Positions 22,015 to 32,913 of a stretch of 64,000 nucleotides of DNA are shown here, piece after piece. Both the position numbers and the translations under genes were made by a program. The notes under the pieces are model-generated. The model saw only the letters and a program-made list of their open reading frames with translations. It ran no database searches and had not been told where the DNA came from. The number at the start of each line of letters is the position of its first letter. Within the stretch, counting starts at the first letter, position 1. The DNA is from Monosporascus cannonballus (Eukaryota; Ascomycota; Sordariomycetes; Xylariales), in the NCBI GenBank assembly GCA_004154925.1, contig QJNS01000030.1:62001-126000 (forward strand). The letters are read 5' to 3'.

Positions 22015-22733
22015 TCATCTCCGCTTTGACGCCTCGACCTTCTTGAGTTCTTCCCTGTATGGCGAGTGCACGTATCAGTACCAAGATTGTTTCTTCAACC
22101 GGCCACCGCAAGCCCTCCCGCGGTGGCAAAGGGATGTAGCTCACTCCGACAGACGAAGGGGAGACAGGACGCAGGAGGATAGAGGGGAGAGGGTGGAGGT
22201 AGATGTGGAGCAAGAGACGCAAGTGCAAGAAAGTAGTGCGGGCAGGGGTTCGGTTAAAATCGTCTCTCGTACCTCAGCTGCGCGGAGAAGTCGTCGCTCG
22301 TGTCGTCGTCGTCCCAGCTCTCCTCCCACAGATGCTGCGTCGCGCCGCCACCGCCCGCGCCGGCGGCCGCTGCTTCCGTCTCCTCCGCGGGCCAGTCTGT
22401 GCGGTTGTTGCGGTCAGCTTAGCTCCTTTTGTCAGTTCTGCTCACACATGGGAGCCGTGGCGGGCTTTCAGGGAACGAGACGCCCGGTTCGCCCCAGCTG
22501 TGCCAGAAGGCGATGGTTGTGACGGGGGGACGTCGAGCTCGTGCAGTTGTAGGTAGAACGATAGTATGCGTGCCGTGGGGATGAAACGAACCTTCCACGG
22601 GGAAATCCTCGAACTCGTCGTCCTCCTCCAGCGTGCCCGCCGACTTCTGCGGCTGCTGCTGCTGCTGCTGCTGCTCGGGCTTCGTCTCGGCTGCTGACTT
22701 GTCGGTGGACTTGGGGTCGGTGGAGGATGCCAT
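22015..22733 (-). CDS. SEM1: SEM1/DSS1, proteasome lid and TREX-2 subunit (3 exons)
   Basis: Read on the minus strand the exons are 22,733-22,592, 22,396-22,273 and 22,054-22,015; they join in frame to 101 residues. SEM1/DSS1 is a tiny acidic, disordered protein that stabilises the 19S proteasome lid and also serves in TREX-2 mRNA export and in BRCA2-type recombination complexes. Both hallmark acidic-aromatic boxes are present: EEDDEFEDFPVEDW spanning the first junction, and HLWEESWDDDDTSDDFS in exon 2. They are followed by the C-terminal helix REELKKVEASKRR built across the second junction. The N-terminus carries a run of seven glutamines. The introns (195 and 218 nt) are long for such a short gene. 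It is transcribed divergently from IML2. The second exon was found only by splice logic, because no single frame covers it. Confidence 0.95.
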
Positions 22734-23870
22734 GGTGGTCGACCGATGTCTTCCTCTAACTTTCTTCTGATATCCCGAGGTAGCGAAATCTAGCGTTCGA
22801 GTTGCGGAGTTGTTGTGGTGAGTCGTGGTGAAGACGGCCGTTTGTTGGATGATGTATGGCACGAAGTTGAGGCTGTATGTGATGATGGATTGCTATCAGG
22901 TCGGTGGGTAGGTAGGTACCCGCTGTGCGTTAATCGGGGCGGAAAGGGCTGGGTTTGATTGGTTGCGGTCGTTGAGCGTCCTGGCTTGGTCTTGCGGCGG
23001 ATCAGAATATGGCCGATGCTCCGTGTTGCTCAGGTAGGTAGGCACCTACCTACTTGAGTACACCGGTACCGCGGTACTTTGTTCTATTTCCGGGAGGACA
23101 GCTGGGAAGCTTAGCTCCGGGGCTTTCAAGCACGCAACCTGCAGTCCGGGCTCCAGGTGGTGTCCCAAGAGCCAGCCTTGAATCTTTATCTTACCTTGTA
23201 GTTTCCAGTTTTCTTTATCGGTGGCTGGAGCTGACATTACTCAGTTGAACCACGTCGTATTCTTATTTTATTTATAGACGAATAGAGACATATGCCGGGG
23301 TAGGTATCATGATTGCCCAACAAACCCCCTGAATCTAGTCTGACTCTGCCCTCGTCGCTTCGGTCCGCCTAGCCTGGAGAGTTATACATGGTACTTGATG
23401 ACGGTGACCCGGCGCGTGGATACCAGGCCTCAACTGAAAGACGTCATTCCCTTTTCGACTGTGGAGTTTGGCACCTAAACTCGAAGAAACGGAGACTCTT
23501 TGTGCAAACTCGGATCAATCAATCGTCAATGCGTTTTTTATGCCTCGACACGCGACCTTTGAATTGATCTTCGAAGCATATTTCCCATCCTCATACAATT
23601 AGTGGTTTGAACCATACTTCGGCTTCAGACGGCTATATAACAAACTCCCTTCGTGCACCCGAATTTTGCGTTGAAGCCTGCTTAGCGAAGCTTGGAATAA
23701 TACTTCATATTCGTCAGGGGTGTGCATTATACGGGCCCCGCCTAAATAGCTAAAAGGAGATTCCGGTGGCGCCCGAAGATAGGCGGGCTGCCGAGCGCTA
23801 TATATAAGCTGCCTGTCTTTTCTTCTCCAGCCCGCTCTCGGGCCTCTACTTTCCAGGTTAGCATTTCACA
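22734..23870. promoter_or_regulatory. Divergent promoter region of SEM1 and IML2
   Basis: 1.1 kb shared upstream region. It contains GGTAGGTAGGTACC at 22,907-22,920 and a near-perfect hairpin GTAGGTAGG-C-ACCTACCTAC at 23,034-23,053. No coding family is seen. Confidence 0.45.
23799..23808 (+). promoter_or_regulatory. TATA box of IML2
   Basis: TATATATAAG, 63 bp before the IML2 start codon, in an otherwise GC-balanced region. It is the only good TATA element close upstream. Confidence 0.45.
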
Positions 23871-26183
23871 ATGAGTCGGTGGGGTTCCTGGTTCAAGGCT
23901 GCGGCCCCCAAACCGAGCGCGGCTCCAAGCCCGGCCGCGTCTCAGGTGGACCTGACTGCCCACGAGATCGCCATGATCGAGGACGCCATGGCGAAGGCGG
24001 CCTTAATCATGAACGACGATATCGATGGTGCCGAAGAAGGGCTGCGGAATGGCGATTCCACGTTCCACCACCTCGGCCAGAGCTTGTGTATCTTCATGAG
24101 GAGTGTGCTCGGGTTCGAGAAATCTATCATGGTCGAGGCCAGCAACCGGCTGAACGACTGCGAGACCATGGCCTGGAACGACATGAAGAAAGCCCAGAAG
24201 GACGCGGGGGGCACGACCCCCGCTCCTGGTCGCATCTACCCGCCGGGAAGCGAATACGCGTTGATTCTTGCCGAGGCGCAGCTCATGTCAGCCGTTGTGG
24301 CTGTGCTGCACGAGAGTCTGACCGAGGGAATCAAGGGATTCTACAAGTTAAGGAAGGCGTTCGTAACGTTAAACGGCCTGATGCAGGCCGAGGAAGCCTA
24401 TCTGAAGTCGCGCGGTTTACGGACCAAGGGATCGGAAGAGAGCGTTCGGTCCTTATCGGAGAAGCAGCCGGACCATCCTACTGGCGATGGCGCGGACGAC
24501 GACTCGGATATGGAATTCGTAGACGCAAGCGAAGCCCAGACAGGACCTAAAACTCCACTGCCTTACGAGGGACATCTATCTAAAGACATGGACCCGGAGG
24601 AGAAACTGGCCGAGATACCACTGAACGGAAATAGCAAAAATGTATCGCCTAATCAACCGAACGTTCAATCTAGCGGATTTAGGAGTGGACCGGATTCAGA
24701 CGTATTCAGCAATCCAGTCGACATCTTTATTCACAGTGGAACCAATATGTGCTTCGGTATTTTGTTACTCATTATATCGATGGTCCCGCCTGCATTTTCA
24801 CGGCTATTATCCATTATCGGGTTCAGGGGCGACCGGGAGAGGGGGGTCCACATGCTATGGCGGAGCACGGAATTCAATAACGTCAACGGAGGCGTGGCCG
24901 GTCTTATGCTTTTCGCCTATTATAATGGGCTACTGGGGCTTTCTGACATCCTACCCAATGACGAGGATATCGGGAAAGGGGCGATTGTCGGATATCCGAG
25001 GGGGAGGTGCGCCAATCTTCTCGCCAAGATGCGTGTGCTATTTCCCGAGAGCGGGCTGTGGCGACTGGAGGAGGCGCGTATGCTGGGTAATAAAAAGGAC
25101 CTCCACGGAGCCATCAAGATTCTGAAAGGCAACGCGGCGTCGAAGATGCGCCAGATCACCGCCCTCAACAGCTTCGAGCTGTCCCTGGACTGCATGTACG
25201 TGCAGGACTACCCGGAGATGCGGGACAACTTCCTGCGCTGCGTGGAGCTCAACGACTGGAGCCACGCCCTCTACTACTACCTCGCCGGCTGCGCGGAGTT
25301 AGAGAACTACCGCGACGCGTTCCACGCCGGAAAGGATGAAGCGGCGATACGGACGCACAAGAAGAAGGCTGAGGACCTGTTCAAGAAGGCGCCCACCGTC
25401 GTAGGCAAGAAGAAGTTCATGGCGAAGCCGCTGCCCTTCGAGCAGTTCGTTTCGCGCAAGCTGCAGAAATGGCAGGAGCGGGCCAAGGCCCTCGGCATCG
25501 ACCTCGCCGATGCCGCCGGAGTGTCCCCCGCCCAGGAGATGACGTACCTCTGGAACGGCGCCAAGAAGATGGACGCCGCCGACCTCGAGCGGTCGACGCG
25601 CATACTGTCGTGGGACCGGCTAACGGCGCCCGAGAAGGCGAAGGCGTCCATCAGGGCCGAGACGGACGAACGCGCCATACGAGACGTTTGCATGGCCGCC
25701 GTCCTCAGGAACCTGGGGAAGTATGACCAGGCCCGCGAGATCCTGCAGGAGGTCATGGCCATAGACAGGTATGTCTGTGTTTCTACCCCCCTTGCCCCGT
25801 CCCCTGATCCAAGTGGCACCCAAGCCCCATGTGCTGACGCAAATGCTAGGGCCGTCTTCAAGGGCGCCACTAAGGACGACTACCCGCCGGCGGCCGCGCA
25901 CTACGAGATGGCGGTGCTTGCCTGGATCGGGGTGCAGAACCCGGGGCTGCGGGAGGTGGCGCCGGCCTCGGGTACGACCCCTGCGGACGACGACACCGGC
26001 ACCGGCACCTCCAAGGGTGAGGAGGAGTGGCGCCGGAAGAAACTTGACGAGTGCCAGGCCTGGCTCGACACGCTGTCCCGCTGGGAGACGTTCATACTCG
26101 ACGCGCGGTTCGGCATGCGCATTAACACGGGCCTCGACACCATCCGCTGGTACAGGAAGGAACACGGCTGGGCGACTGAGTGA
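23871..26183 (+). CDS. IML2: IML2/TTC39 family protein (inclusion body clearance protein)
   Basis: A reading frame of 770 codons with one probable in-frame intron at 25,769-25,849 (GTATGT..GCTGACG..TAG, 81 nt, no stop). Splicing gives 743 residues and joins AIDR to AVFKGATKDD. Yeast Iml2 is needed to clear misfolded-protein inclusion bodies with lipid-droplet contact and is found at mitochondria, cytosol and nucleus. Seen here are an N-terminal basic-hydrophobic start, the DIDGAEEGL-x-GDSTFHH motif (residues about 45-62), a basic and acidic low-complexity linker (about 195-265), the family segment GTNMCFGILLLIISMVPP with GFRGDRERG (about 290-325), and TPR-like helical pairs in the C-terminal half. 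The start codon is the first ATG after the TATA box and gives the usual MS-x-W start. No damage is seen. Confidence 0.92.
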   Translation: MSRWGSWFKAAAPKPSAAPSPAASQVDLTAHEIAMIEDAMAKAALIMNDDIDGAEEGLRNGDSTFHHLGQSLCIFMRSVLGFEKSIMVEASNRLNDCETMAWNDMKKAQKDAGGTTPAPGRIYPPGSEYALILAEAQLMSAVVAVLHESLTEGIKGFYKLRKAFVTLNGLMQAEEAYLKSRGLRTKGSEESVRSLSEKQPDHPTGDGADDDSDMEFVDASEAQTGPKTPLPYEGHLSKDMDPEEKLAEIPLNGNSKNVSPNQPNVQSSGFRSGPDSDVFSNPVDIFIHSGTNMCFGILLLIISMVPPAFSRLLSIIGFRGDRERGVHMLWRSTEFNNVNGGVAGLMLFAYYNGLLGLSDILPNDEDIGKGAIVGYPRGRCANLLAKMRVLFPESGLWRLEEARMLGNKKDLHGAIKILKGNAASKMRQITALNSFELSLDCMYVQDYPEMRDNFLRCVELNDWSHALYYYLAGCAELENYRDAFHAGKDEAAIRTHKKKAEDLFKKAPTVVGKKKFMAKPLPFEQFVSRKLQKWQERAKALGIDLADAAGVSPAQEMTYLWNGAKKMDAADLERSTRILSWDRLTAPEKAKASIRAETDERAIRDVCMAAVLRNLGKYDQAREILQEVMAIDRYVCVSTPLAPSPDPSGTQAPCADANARAVFKGATKDDYPPAAAHYEMAVLAWIGVQNPGLREVAPASGTTPADDDTGTGTSKGEEEWRRKKLDECQAWLDTLSRWETFILDARFGMRINTGLDTIRWYRKEHGWATE

Positions 26184-27355
26184 GTGAGGATTTGCTGATT
26201 TATGGATGTGGGGCCGGGTTCAGGGGATACCTAGCCTTGCTTAGCACCGGTTGATTATTTTTCCTGTTTGCTATATCGGATAGAAGGAGGAAGGCGTGCT
26301 GGCTCGAAGGATGTTAGATGGTATGGGCGTAAGCGTCCCAGCGGATATACGCTACGTCATGTGCCTAAAGACACCGGAGTTCTGTTTGTTGCATAGGACA
26401 GAGATAGGAATGGTGTTTGTGGGCTCTTAGCCCCTTGGAGACTTAGACAGAGGTCGGTGTCATACTTGGAAATCGGATGGATCATGTGGGGGGACCAAGC
26501 AACGCCGTGACGTTGCTTTACTTGGCCTTTGCCTCTACTGAATCTGTTATCCGTACACGGTTGCTCTCATGGCGGGTGGGCAAAATTATGCGTCATAGTC
26601 CTCCTCAGTCCCGCTTCTTGTTATTTGCGGAAACGTCGAATTCCGCATCTAATATGCGATGCATGGGCAAAAATTGCCGAGAATTCGAGGCAAAGCTGGA
26701 CGACCTGGCCTTCTAATAACTCTGACGTGACTACCGGCCATGCGGACCTTCTCCGTTTTCATAAAGTCAGCCTCAGACTTCAAGTGAATCACTCGACTTG
26801 TTCTTCATATTCTCACTAGGAGGTGCCGTTACGCAAACTGCTGGGCGGCCTGAACCGACAGGATGACGGAGCGTAGAGACTACGATACCTATGCTTCTTC
26901 TGCGTCACATTTACTCGGAATGCCCATACCGAGTGGCTAGTGTAGAGGCCCGCGGACTGCATAACCACGTACACATATGATCGTGGGGCCGGCCGGGTTC
27001 CCCCTATTCCAACCCGTATTTCAGCGGTTTTGGTTATCTATCCGTTAATATACAGTCCGCCATCTCATTCGGTGCTTGCGAAGCAGACAAGTCTACAGAT
27101 CAAATCTGGAACTATTCGATGACCACACGGCTGAAACTTCAAACTGTTGATTATTTTGCCACCAAGCACAAATGCCTCGCTGAATGTTTGGAATAGCTAT
27201 CGGGTGATCATGATTCATAAACACGTACACAAACATCCATAGCTGGCAAAGCAGCATTAAAATAAGCATCCTCTCCCTAAGGGCTTAAACGCTACCAACG
27301 GTAAGACATCTTCGGCACCCAACTACCGCATAACTAATAATACAAAATATCTATC
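26184..27355. other. Intergenic region without recognisable gene
   Basis: About 1.2 kb with only short frames (for example 26,477-26,716 plus, 79 codons) that show no motif. No transposon signature and no RIP bias. Confidence 0.45.
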
Positions 27356-28363
27356 ATGGACAGCTTATCCGAGCACACGAGGACTTCCGTCCGACAAGAC
27401 TGTTCAGGGGACATCACCGCAACCGATAACGATGGCGGGAGCCCGGCGCATAGGGCTATCACAGAGAAGGACCCTCCCACCCGGGTAATATTTCAAGACG
27501 ACTATCCCAAGCAAATCCTGCGGGGCGATATCGCGACGGCGGCCATGTAACCTAGAGTTGATAGTCAGTTTTCTAGTGAACAAGTTTAGAAATGGCAAGG
27601 AACCAACTGATAAGACCGGAGACTCGGTGCTTCGTGACGCTGCCCTCGTGGGCGCGCACGAGGCCATTGACGTATTAGCTCTTGAGTTGAAACTAGACGT
27701 GAACCAGTCCAACAACAGCGGCGAAGCACCCCTTCACATTGCCGCTTCAAGGGGAACGTGAAGGCAATGGAGAGGTTCATGGCCCGAGGCACCGATATGG
27801 ACAAAGTCGGCCAGCCCGGCGACACTCCATTGCATACGGCTACCGCCGCATGGAGACACAACCCGAGGCCTGAAACTTTTTTTTGGGACAGGGTGCATCC
27901 GTTGACCGTCGCAAAGGGTCCAATCAGACCCCGCTGTACTTGGGTTGCCAAAGCGGAAGCGATAACGTGGCTGAGACACGTCTCTACCATGGCGCCGGCC
28001 CCGACCTCTGGGCGGGGAGAATGTCGTCCCCCGCTCCACGCGGCGGCAGAATATTACCCAGGGGCAAAATGCCTGGCGGTCTGTCGGATGTTGCTGGCGG
28101 GAGGTGCAAAAATGGATCACAAGAGATTCGATGGCTGGACCCTATGCGTGTGGCGGTCGATTTGGGGTGCGCGCCCCTCGTCAAGCTCCTCGTCCAGCAA
28201 GGGCCTGGCCGTAACATCGCGAGCAACGAGGGCGACACGCCTCTGCAAATGGCTCTCGGGACGGGCGATCGCGTCTTTCTAAGAGTAATGACAGACCACA
28301 AGGGCGACGACGTTATCGATTTCTACATGGGAGGGGCGGGGGGGAGGCTCCCATCCATATAGG
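27356..28363 (+). pseudogene. Ankyrin-repeat protein pseudogene with several frameshifts
   Basis: Ankyrin helices are recognisable in order but in different frames. EAPLHIAASRG ends near 27,757, and a missing base leads into NVKAMERFMARG with GDTPLHTATAA. After an eight-T run the frame moves again to GQGASVDRR with TPLYLGCQSG (27,880-27,970). PPLHAAAEYY with AVCRMLLAGGA (about 28,030-28,110) is in another frame, and the last repeat (APLVKLLVQQ, GDTPLQMALG) ends at a stop at 28,363. At least four frame changes without splice signals indicate a pseudogene. An upstream frame 27,356-27,550 may be its original N-terminus. Intact relatives use such repeats for protein binding. Damage is by small indels with no C to T excess, so this is ordinary decay. 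Confidence 0.72.
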
Positions 28364-29119
28364 GGCGATTGAAGTTGAGGGGTGCGGATGGATCTTGGTA
28401 AAGGAGTCTATGCCTAAGCTAAATAGGAGACGGAGGAATGGGCTTTGGGAGCCGGAACCAGGGATGACTTGACTCTAAGAGTAGTCGAGGGGGAGGGTAG
28501 TTGCGATGGTCTTGGCTGTTATTCTTGTAGCAGCATTTAATGTCGGGGGACCGCCGCGTAGCGGCTATGCCGTAGCCTCTTTTAAGGCGCGGAGGGCTGC
28601 TAGGCTAGGCGAAGGTAACCAACAAACTCTTCTATCCTACAAGCTAGAACACCGTTTAACAGTTTATGCCTGTGATGTAGTGCTACCTATAGCGGTTCGC
28701 GTTATTCTCCCAGTGCCCTGTTGAGGTTGGGAGGGGATAAGGATGCGTTGTGCTGTGCCCATTTCATCCTTGAGATATTCAACCCAGATCATACCGCTCC
28801 CTCGAAAGGGCAATTATGATAACAGGCTACGATACCCATCTAAGCATTAAATGCCGAAGTAAGGGCCCGGTGTCGTCACAGAAAAGGGGGGCGTATGGGA
28901 TGATATATATAACCAATCACGGGCCTTAGCTGTAGCGCCTGCAGCGGAACTGTGGCACTTAGCTCACATACTATGCAGTACTGTACGCCCTAAACTGGGG
29001 CCACCATCACACCTACGGGGGGTACTTTACCTAGTAGCTTTAAGGTCTGCAACTTTTAGTAGCTCCCTAAGCTTACTACATCTTCTTGAAACAAGGCCTC
29101 CCAACATATAGTAATTAGC
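28364..29119. other. Intergenic region without recognisable gene
   Basis: One frame of 72 codons (28,506-28,724 plus) starts hydrophobic but shows no family resemblance. The last 200 bp are the promoter of the phosphatase gene. Confidence 0.4.
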
Positions 29120-30269
29120 ATGATGACGGACCTTAATCTCCAAGAGATTCACGATACTATGATCTCGGTGGTCCATGAGGCCGGCCGTATGATCTTAGGC
29201 GCAAAGCCGACAGACATGGCAACAGGCACGAAGCTCAACTGTAAGTAAAACCTGGAAGTTCGGAACTGCTACCCCGCCATTGCCCCTCCGTCCATCGTCA
29301 TCGTCGTCGCAGGCTTCATCTGCAATGGGGGGCCCATTTATATACATCTTAAGGGGGTAGAGGCTGTGGCATAGTTAGCTGTAGGGGCTTGCTTGCCCGG
29401 GAAAATACTAGGTAGACTATGGTAAAAGGGAATTAAAGTCGGTATTCAGCTAACTAAATAGCCAATTCGCAGCGGCCGATATCGTAACGGAGACCGACAA
29501 AGCAGTCGAGGCGCTCGTCTCGTCGCGCCTCTCCCAGGCGTACCCCTCCTTCGCCTTCGTTGGCGAGGAGACGTACAAACCCGGCATGCAGGTGACGACG
29601 GCGCCGACCTTCGTCGTCGATCCCATCGACGGGACGACCAACTTCGTCCACGGCTTCCCGGAGGCCTGCATCTCGCTCGGTTTCGCCGTCGACCGCACCC
29701 CGACCGTCGGCGTCGTCTACAACCCGTACCAGGACGCCCTATACACGGCCATCCGCGGCCAGGGCGCGTACGTGACGGTCGGCGCGACCTGGGGCGTGAA
29801 CGGCGGGCAGGGCCGCCGCAGCAGGCTGCCGCTGTCGAAGAACCCGGCGCCCCTCACGGGCCTGCAGACGGCCCTCGTGGCCGTCGAGTGGGGCAGCAGC
29901 CGCGACGGCGTCAACTACGAGATCAAGACGGACGTGTTCAAGAAGCTGTGCGGCAGCAGGGAGTCGGGCGGGGCTATGGTGCACTCCCTGCGCAGCCTGG
30001 GCAGCGCCGCGCTCAACCTCTGCGCCGTCGCCGCCGGCCAGGTCGACGCGTACTGGGAGGGCGGCTGCTGGGCCTGGGACGTCTGCGCCGGCTGGGCTAT
30101 CCTCGCCGAGGCTGGCGGCATCATGGCCAGCGGGAACCCCGGCAATTGGGAGCCCGCCATCGACGAGCGCAAGTACCTGGCCGTGCGCGGTGCGCCGAGT
30201 GGGCAGAAGGAACTCGTGGAAGAGTTTTGGCGCGTCGTGGGCGACCGCTACATGGAGTATGAGAGCTAG
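29120..30269 (+). CDS. Inositol-monophosphatase family enzyme (2 exons)
   Basis: The exons are 29,120-29,240 and 29,473-30,269; they join as KLN-SADIVTETDK and code for 305 residues. The family hydrolyses phosphate esters such as inositol monophosphates with two or three Mg2+ ions; fungal members also include the quinate-cluster protein qutG. Metal-binding residues are all present: the GEET loop (residues 71-74), the DPIDGTTNF box (D90, D93) and the WDVCAGWAILAEAGG box (D243). The intron is 232 nt (GTAAGT..GCAG), longer than its neighbours' introns, and full of stops. An alternative start three bases downstream (second ATG) is equally possible. The substrate is not determined; no quinate genes are near. 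The gene looks intact. Confidence 0.92.
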
Positions 30270-32913
30270 GGGTAGAGTGTGATTTATTTGCAGGCGGGGG
30301 CTTTTATGAGACATGATTACTACGCGGATAGCTGGCCCAGATTTCAGTCCAATAGACCGAAAAAAAGGATAGAATGTAACTAGACCGTTCTATAACATCC
30401 CTCATTCCAAGTTCTCGGATCGGAGGGCTTCTTCTCGGTTGGACTGTGAGCTTAATGGTTGCGTCGGCAACGGTTTCCATTCCCGGGGCTCATAACGTCT
30501 TCAACAGGGGATCCAGCTTTACTATAAACACTCGACCGATCTTCCACGATGGGAGTTGGAATTGCAGAGCATTACCAGGCTGACCATCTCCGCTCCAAGA
30601 ATAGAGCGCGAACGCACCCCAACCCAACCAGGTTCAACGGGCAAAATATAGGACAGAGAAGGCCTGGTGGGATGCGGCGCGATGGGTATGGCAATTCCGC
30701 TAAGGACCAACGGGCGAAACTGGGTAGCACTGACGAAGACTTCAGGGACGACCGAAAGGCGCACGCTGGATATAACCGTTGAAATCCACCCCGGTTTCGC
30801 AGATTGGACGCATGCAGACGATGCATTTCGCAGAAAACTCGAGCAGCCTCTCCTTCCCACAGGCAAGCCCCCCGAGGCGGCACGCCTGCCCTGGCTCTCG
30901 GTCTCCCTCACCAAGGACGTCTTCGACGAGGCGTATCCGGGCCCCCAAGAACCGAGTTGCTCAAGTTCCGCGCCCCTAAAGGCAAGCGTGGTCGATTACC
31001 CCAAGCAATCGCTCGACACTATGGCGCGGCATGGACATCCCCCGGGCGGAAACGGATATGACTAGACGACATGAGACACGAGATCGGCAACGAGTTCGCG
31101 CGGTCGCTAGAATGGCAGCTGGACGGCGTCATGTTCCGCGAGAGGGGGGTGGGTAGGGTATACGTACCGCCATCCCTCGGGGCGGGATGGAGCTCGATGA
31201 CCTCGACACCTTCGAGCCCATTGCGAAGTACGACGCGAGAAACGAGGGAAAATATAGGGTTATTTCAATCCTGGTCATGGCCGAGTTTCCTGCTCGCTTG
31301 CGCGACTTGAGGGGGTAAGGGGGAGAAAAGCGTGAGGAATACTTGTTGGCGGCATTCATGACGGCCGTGACGCCTCCGCATGAGTAAGCAACACCGTGAA
31401 CATGAGACATGGGGTGGGCTAAACACTTTGGTAGACTGAGCCACGCAGAATATGTATGCCGCTCCTGGGTTTCATACTCATGCCTCCTTTCTTCCGGATT
31501 GACAGTAGTTTTATACCTGTCACCAATTAATTCATTCTTGACGACTTTTCTGACTCTAGATGTTATAGTGGAATGACCCGTGGGTCTCTAGCTATGGACT
31601 TACGAGAACCTTTCTATGGCGCTGACCTAGAGATGAAGTTCGGCGATAGCTTCATCGCTTCACTCTTCAGTGACTGGATCCCCGTGCCCATTAAAGACCT
31701 GAGGGGTCCGGGACGAACACTGGGCTTTGACTCAGGGATCGCGTGGAAATAGACTCTGTCGTGGGACTACCGCAGGATCCGGCCAAAATATCGCGCCCAC
31801 TATTCGATATGCGTGGACCAGTGAGTAAAAAATAAATCCACACGCCGACTACGCAAGACTGCCGAGCCCGGGCAAGGCCGCCGCCGGGTCGAAGGCCCCC
31901 CATCAAACTCGCAGTACCGAAGAACAGGCCCAAACTGCGCGGCCGGTGCAAGAATAATGGGCTGGCTATGGAACAGTTGCCGGAGGAGGCGCCGAAGCTT
32001 AGTTTTGGTCACTCATTATGGGTCGAAACGCTAAGCGTCGAGCGCTGCGGGATCTCGCTGGACGAGTTGAAGAAGTGTCTGTCCTAGCTTATTAGCGTCT
32101 CGCTCAATAAGCTCGAGAAGCCGATCGAAACGCCTCGATGCGGTGAGTTTGCATCATAGGTAGTATTGGAAGGTGGCTGTAGTGGTTTGTCAAGGCGCCC
32201 ATACTGATTGTATGTATTACTTCATATAAAGCCTAAGACTACGGTATTCATTTCCAACTTGATAGGCATACTGGATTCAGCAATACAAGTATATGGTGGA
32301 CGGTCTGAAGTTCGAGAATCTTGAGTTCTTTAAACAATTCTTAGTTGCATGGACTATAGAGCTACTTCGTAGGTACGTGTAGGGCTTGTGCGGGTAGCTA
32401 GTAATGTTAGTACTTCCCCTTAATGGGTCCTACTGTCTCCACCCAATTACCGGTACAGCACATTCAAGCTTCGGGGGGGCACGGTCCCAGCATGGCTGCG
32501 AGAGCCTAGCCGCCAGCTGAGAAGTTAAACTCGACGCGGCGCGCCCCTACCCAGTAAGTGCCTTCAGGTGAGGATTTCGTAATGAATCAACAAGCCTAGC
32601 CATACTTAAATATCCATTGTGCTCTATCGCACCTGCAGTTATAAATGGGTGGTATCTACCTTTAGCAATGACGAAACAAAGTTGATTAGGACGTTGCATC
32701 CTTCTTCCAGTTTTCAAAGTTTGGAACTGCTACTGCTCAATTCCATCTGGTACATTACCTGCGTAGGTAGTCATTTATCGAAACACGCAGGTACATATTG
32801 TTGGATTATGGAACAGCAGCAGCCGTAAACCTGCCCAGTGGCGCTGGAAGAAGTCACTGTCTCCGAATACAAACAGATGTCGATCTTCTATTCAGCTGTT
32901 TCATCGACTGGCC
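30270..32913. other. 2.6-kb region with unidentified decayed coding remnants
   Basis: Codon-like plus-strand stretches occur at about 30,667-31,065, 31,189-31,317 and 31,590-31,752, and another to a stop at 32,086, but none spans more than about 130 codons and none shows a motif I know. A gene with many short exons or a decayed gene is possible. No RIP bias and no repeats to the rest of the window. The 32,700-32,913 segment is the RAD17 leader. Confidence 0.35.

Noticed and set aside
22419..22862. 147-codon frame over SEM1 exon 1 read through its intron
   Set aside because: Splicing at 22,592/22,396 reproduces the SEM1 family exactly; the longer frame only retains intron 1 and starts upstream of the real ATG.
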